Assembly (NCBI GenBank): GCA_032173965.1
Contig: CM063283.1
Coordinates: 87,316,243 to 87,380,242, forward strand
Reading direction: 5' to 3'
Source of the DNA: Sitta carolinensis
Lineage: Eukaryota > Chordata > Aves > Passeriformes > Sittidae
DNA: 64,000 bases
Shown here: positions 62,283 to 64,000 of the stretch, piece by piece
How the letters are laid out: every line of letters begins with the position of its first letter
Numbering within the stretch: the first letter of the stretch is position 1
Made by a program: the position numbers and the translations under genes
The notes under the pieces: model-generated
What the model was told of the DNA's origin: nothing
Seen by the model: the letters and a program-made list of their open reading frames with translations, nothing else
The model's database searches: none

Positions 62283-64000
62283 ATCACACACACACACTTC
62301 CCACTGAGCAGTGAACTGGAGTGGGTATTTAGGAAATAGGAAGCCCTTACCCTCTGAGGTAGGGAGTCAGGATCTTCATGGGTAGAACAAAGATCAGGAC
62401 AGCTTGAGGCTGTCTAAGACTAACTGAATATTCTGAGATAAGACTTTTATTGTGAACACTGAATCTCATGCTGAATTGACAAAGGATTTCACTACAGTGT
62501 GTGGAAATGGGGCTGGGTTAAAGGACCACTTATGAGGAAGACATTGAACAGAGAAGGCTGTGGCAGATTGGAACTTAGAGGGCATCAAGGTTTGGGAAAA
62601 CACAAGGTGACATCTGTAAAAATAAATAATACGTGAATGCATAATCAAATGCAAAACATTATGCATATTTAAAAGGCAATTTTTTTGAGTTCTTGACTAT
62701 GTCATTAGAGCTTTTGGTTGTGTGTAATGTGTATCATTAAAGACTATTTTTTATTTGCATCATATAATATACTGTTATAAGTATTTGAATTTAAATTCCA
62801 TATAAAATTAAGAATAGCATATTTCTCCATCTGCCTTAGTTTTATTGACAAATAATGGAACATCAGCAGAACTCTCTGAAGGAAACTCAGAACCTCAGAG
62901 GTTGTACAGACTTTGCTTTTCTTTTTTAAACCAAGATTTTCTTTTAAAGGAAGAACTGAAATTAAATTTTCTATCTTTCAAATCCCCCCAGCTGGAATCA
63001 AGAGTCATAATCTCTGGCTTCTTGAAGAGCAAAACTTGTTTAAACCATTCACGAGGGTTACTATTTTATGCACATGAGTAATACAGCCTCTGTAAATCGA
63101 ACCTGATGTTATCTCTAGAAGCATTATGCATAAGATTTATCTTCAAAGATATTTCTGAACTTAACTTATACATATCTTTGCACTTAAGTTTGATTTGATA
63201 ACCTGTAGAACAGAACTAATTTGTTTGTGGTTTTCTGTGCTCTTCTCCATACTGGAAAGTAATCTTTACCAACTACACATCAGTAAAATTGGTAGCAAAT
63301 TTATTGGCACCATCCATGGTTCTCTGACAAGAGAGAAAGGGGGGGGGGGGGGAAGGGTTAAGAGAAGAAGCAAGAAAAAAGAATGGGAAGGGAAAGGGAT
63401 AAGAAAAGGGAAAAGGAACACCAAAATATAAAATATGATCATAAGTCTATCAAAGGGGACTTAGAATATTATAAAGAACCTTGAAATACAGTAGCAAAAT
63501 AAGAAATAATCATACAACCATAATTCAGCTTTCTTTGAAGACTGCATAATCAGTCTGGGTGTTGAGTAGTCAAGTTGATGATTCTTAACTAATTTATTTC
63601 TTTTTTAAGCGTGCTATGTGCTTGTTTAAAACACTAATTTACTGTCATTGTGTCAAAACTTATGCTTCCAATCTCTCCTGCCTGACTCTGGCTGCTTATC
63701 TGGGTTTATCTCTTGTGAGGTGTCACTAGAAGGAGGATGACTAGGATCACCAATGGAAGGAATCAGGATGAATCCTGGAATACGCAGACCAGGCAGAAAC
63801 AGTGTCCTATAGTGAAAGTTGGAAGCCTGAAGTACTGACCTGTCATTGACATGAGGCCACATCTCAGTATTTCCACAGAGAAATATTTTCTTTCTCAAGT
63901 GAATTGTTTTGGGGGTTGATTTTTTCATCAAAATGTCAACATTTCACACACATAATATCAATTTTCCAGCCATTTTACAGTTGCACACGATACAAATGTA
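62283..64000. other. Unique DNA, no gene seen
   Basis: A short CA run sits at 62285-62297 and a G/purine-rich tract is listed separately. No exon or RNA gene recognised. Confidence 0.55.
63331..63420 (+). repeat. G14 run and purine-rich tract
   Basis: Fourteen G residues (63339-63352) are followed by purine-rich DNA with several GGG runs (63355-63415). The strand could fold into a G-quadruplex. Over half of it is A/G without a fixed unit. Confidence 0.88.

Noticed and set aside
1..64000. CRISPR arrays, prokaryotic operons, phage or plasmid features, tRNA and rRNA genes
   Set aside because: I looked on both strands and saw no regularly spaced repeats, dense gene packing, cloverleaf with conserved T-loop, or rRNA signatures.

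Overview
The window looks like nuclear DNA from an amniote vertebrate, most likely a bird. It is AT-rich (about 36-38% GC by eye) and CpG-depleted. It has no long open reading frames outside simple repeats. Its recognisable transposon fossils are mostly CR1-clade LINE fragments, the dominant element of bird and reptile genomes, and they are sparse and decayed. I see none of the dense Alu, B1 or L1 content of a mammal. Nothing is prokaryotic: no operons, ribosome binding sites, CRISPR arrays or insertion sequences.

I find no protein-coding exon, rRNA or tRNA that I can support. The simplest reading is a gene desert or the interior of a very large intron. The longest non-repetitive frame (163 codons at 28434-28925) resembles no family I know and is close to what chance allows.

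Layout. 1-9.9 kb: AT-rich unique DNA with homopolymer runs, a perfect 33-bp inverted repeat (2885-2917) and a TG/CATA microsatellite (7.6-7.7 kb). 9.9-13.7 kb: a sense CR1 reverse-transcriptase fragment, a short CR1 3' tail, and an antisense CR1 reverse-transcriptase fragment. 15.1-16.3 kb: a unique stretch that looks like conserved non-coding sequence. 19.3-19.8 kb: a GAAA-type purine tract of about 510 bp. 24.6-30.5 kb: relict ancient repeats and several CpG-retaining patches, one carrying a palindromic octamer-like cluster (26312-26335). 33-40 kb: an ancient-repeat relic, local duplications and a CR1 3' half (39.8-40.26 kb). 42.5-48.5 kb: two more CpG-retaining patches, a 34-A run and a possible MIR-like relic. 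49.5 kb: the C-terminal end of a second LINE reverse transcriptase, with an L2-type signature. 52.5-53.4 kb: a long ancient CR1 copy. 56 kb: a (TTTTC)n/(TTCTC)n tract. 59.0-59.3 kb: another conserved-looking patch. 61.8-62.3 kb: the clearest CR1 copy.

No genes act together here. Any function would be cis-regulatory, and the candidate patches were picked by base composition and appearance only, so they are low-confidence. I found no evidence of a new biological system. The items most worth checking are the palindrome at 2885-2917, the octamer-like cluster at 26.3 kb, the long purine/pyrimidine tracts, and the ancient LINE relics.
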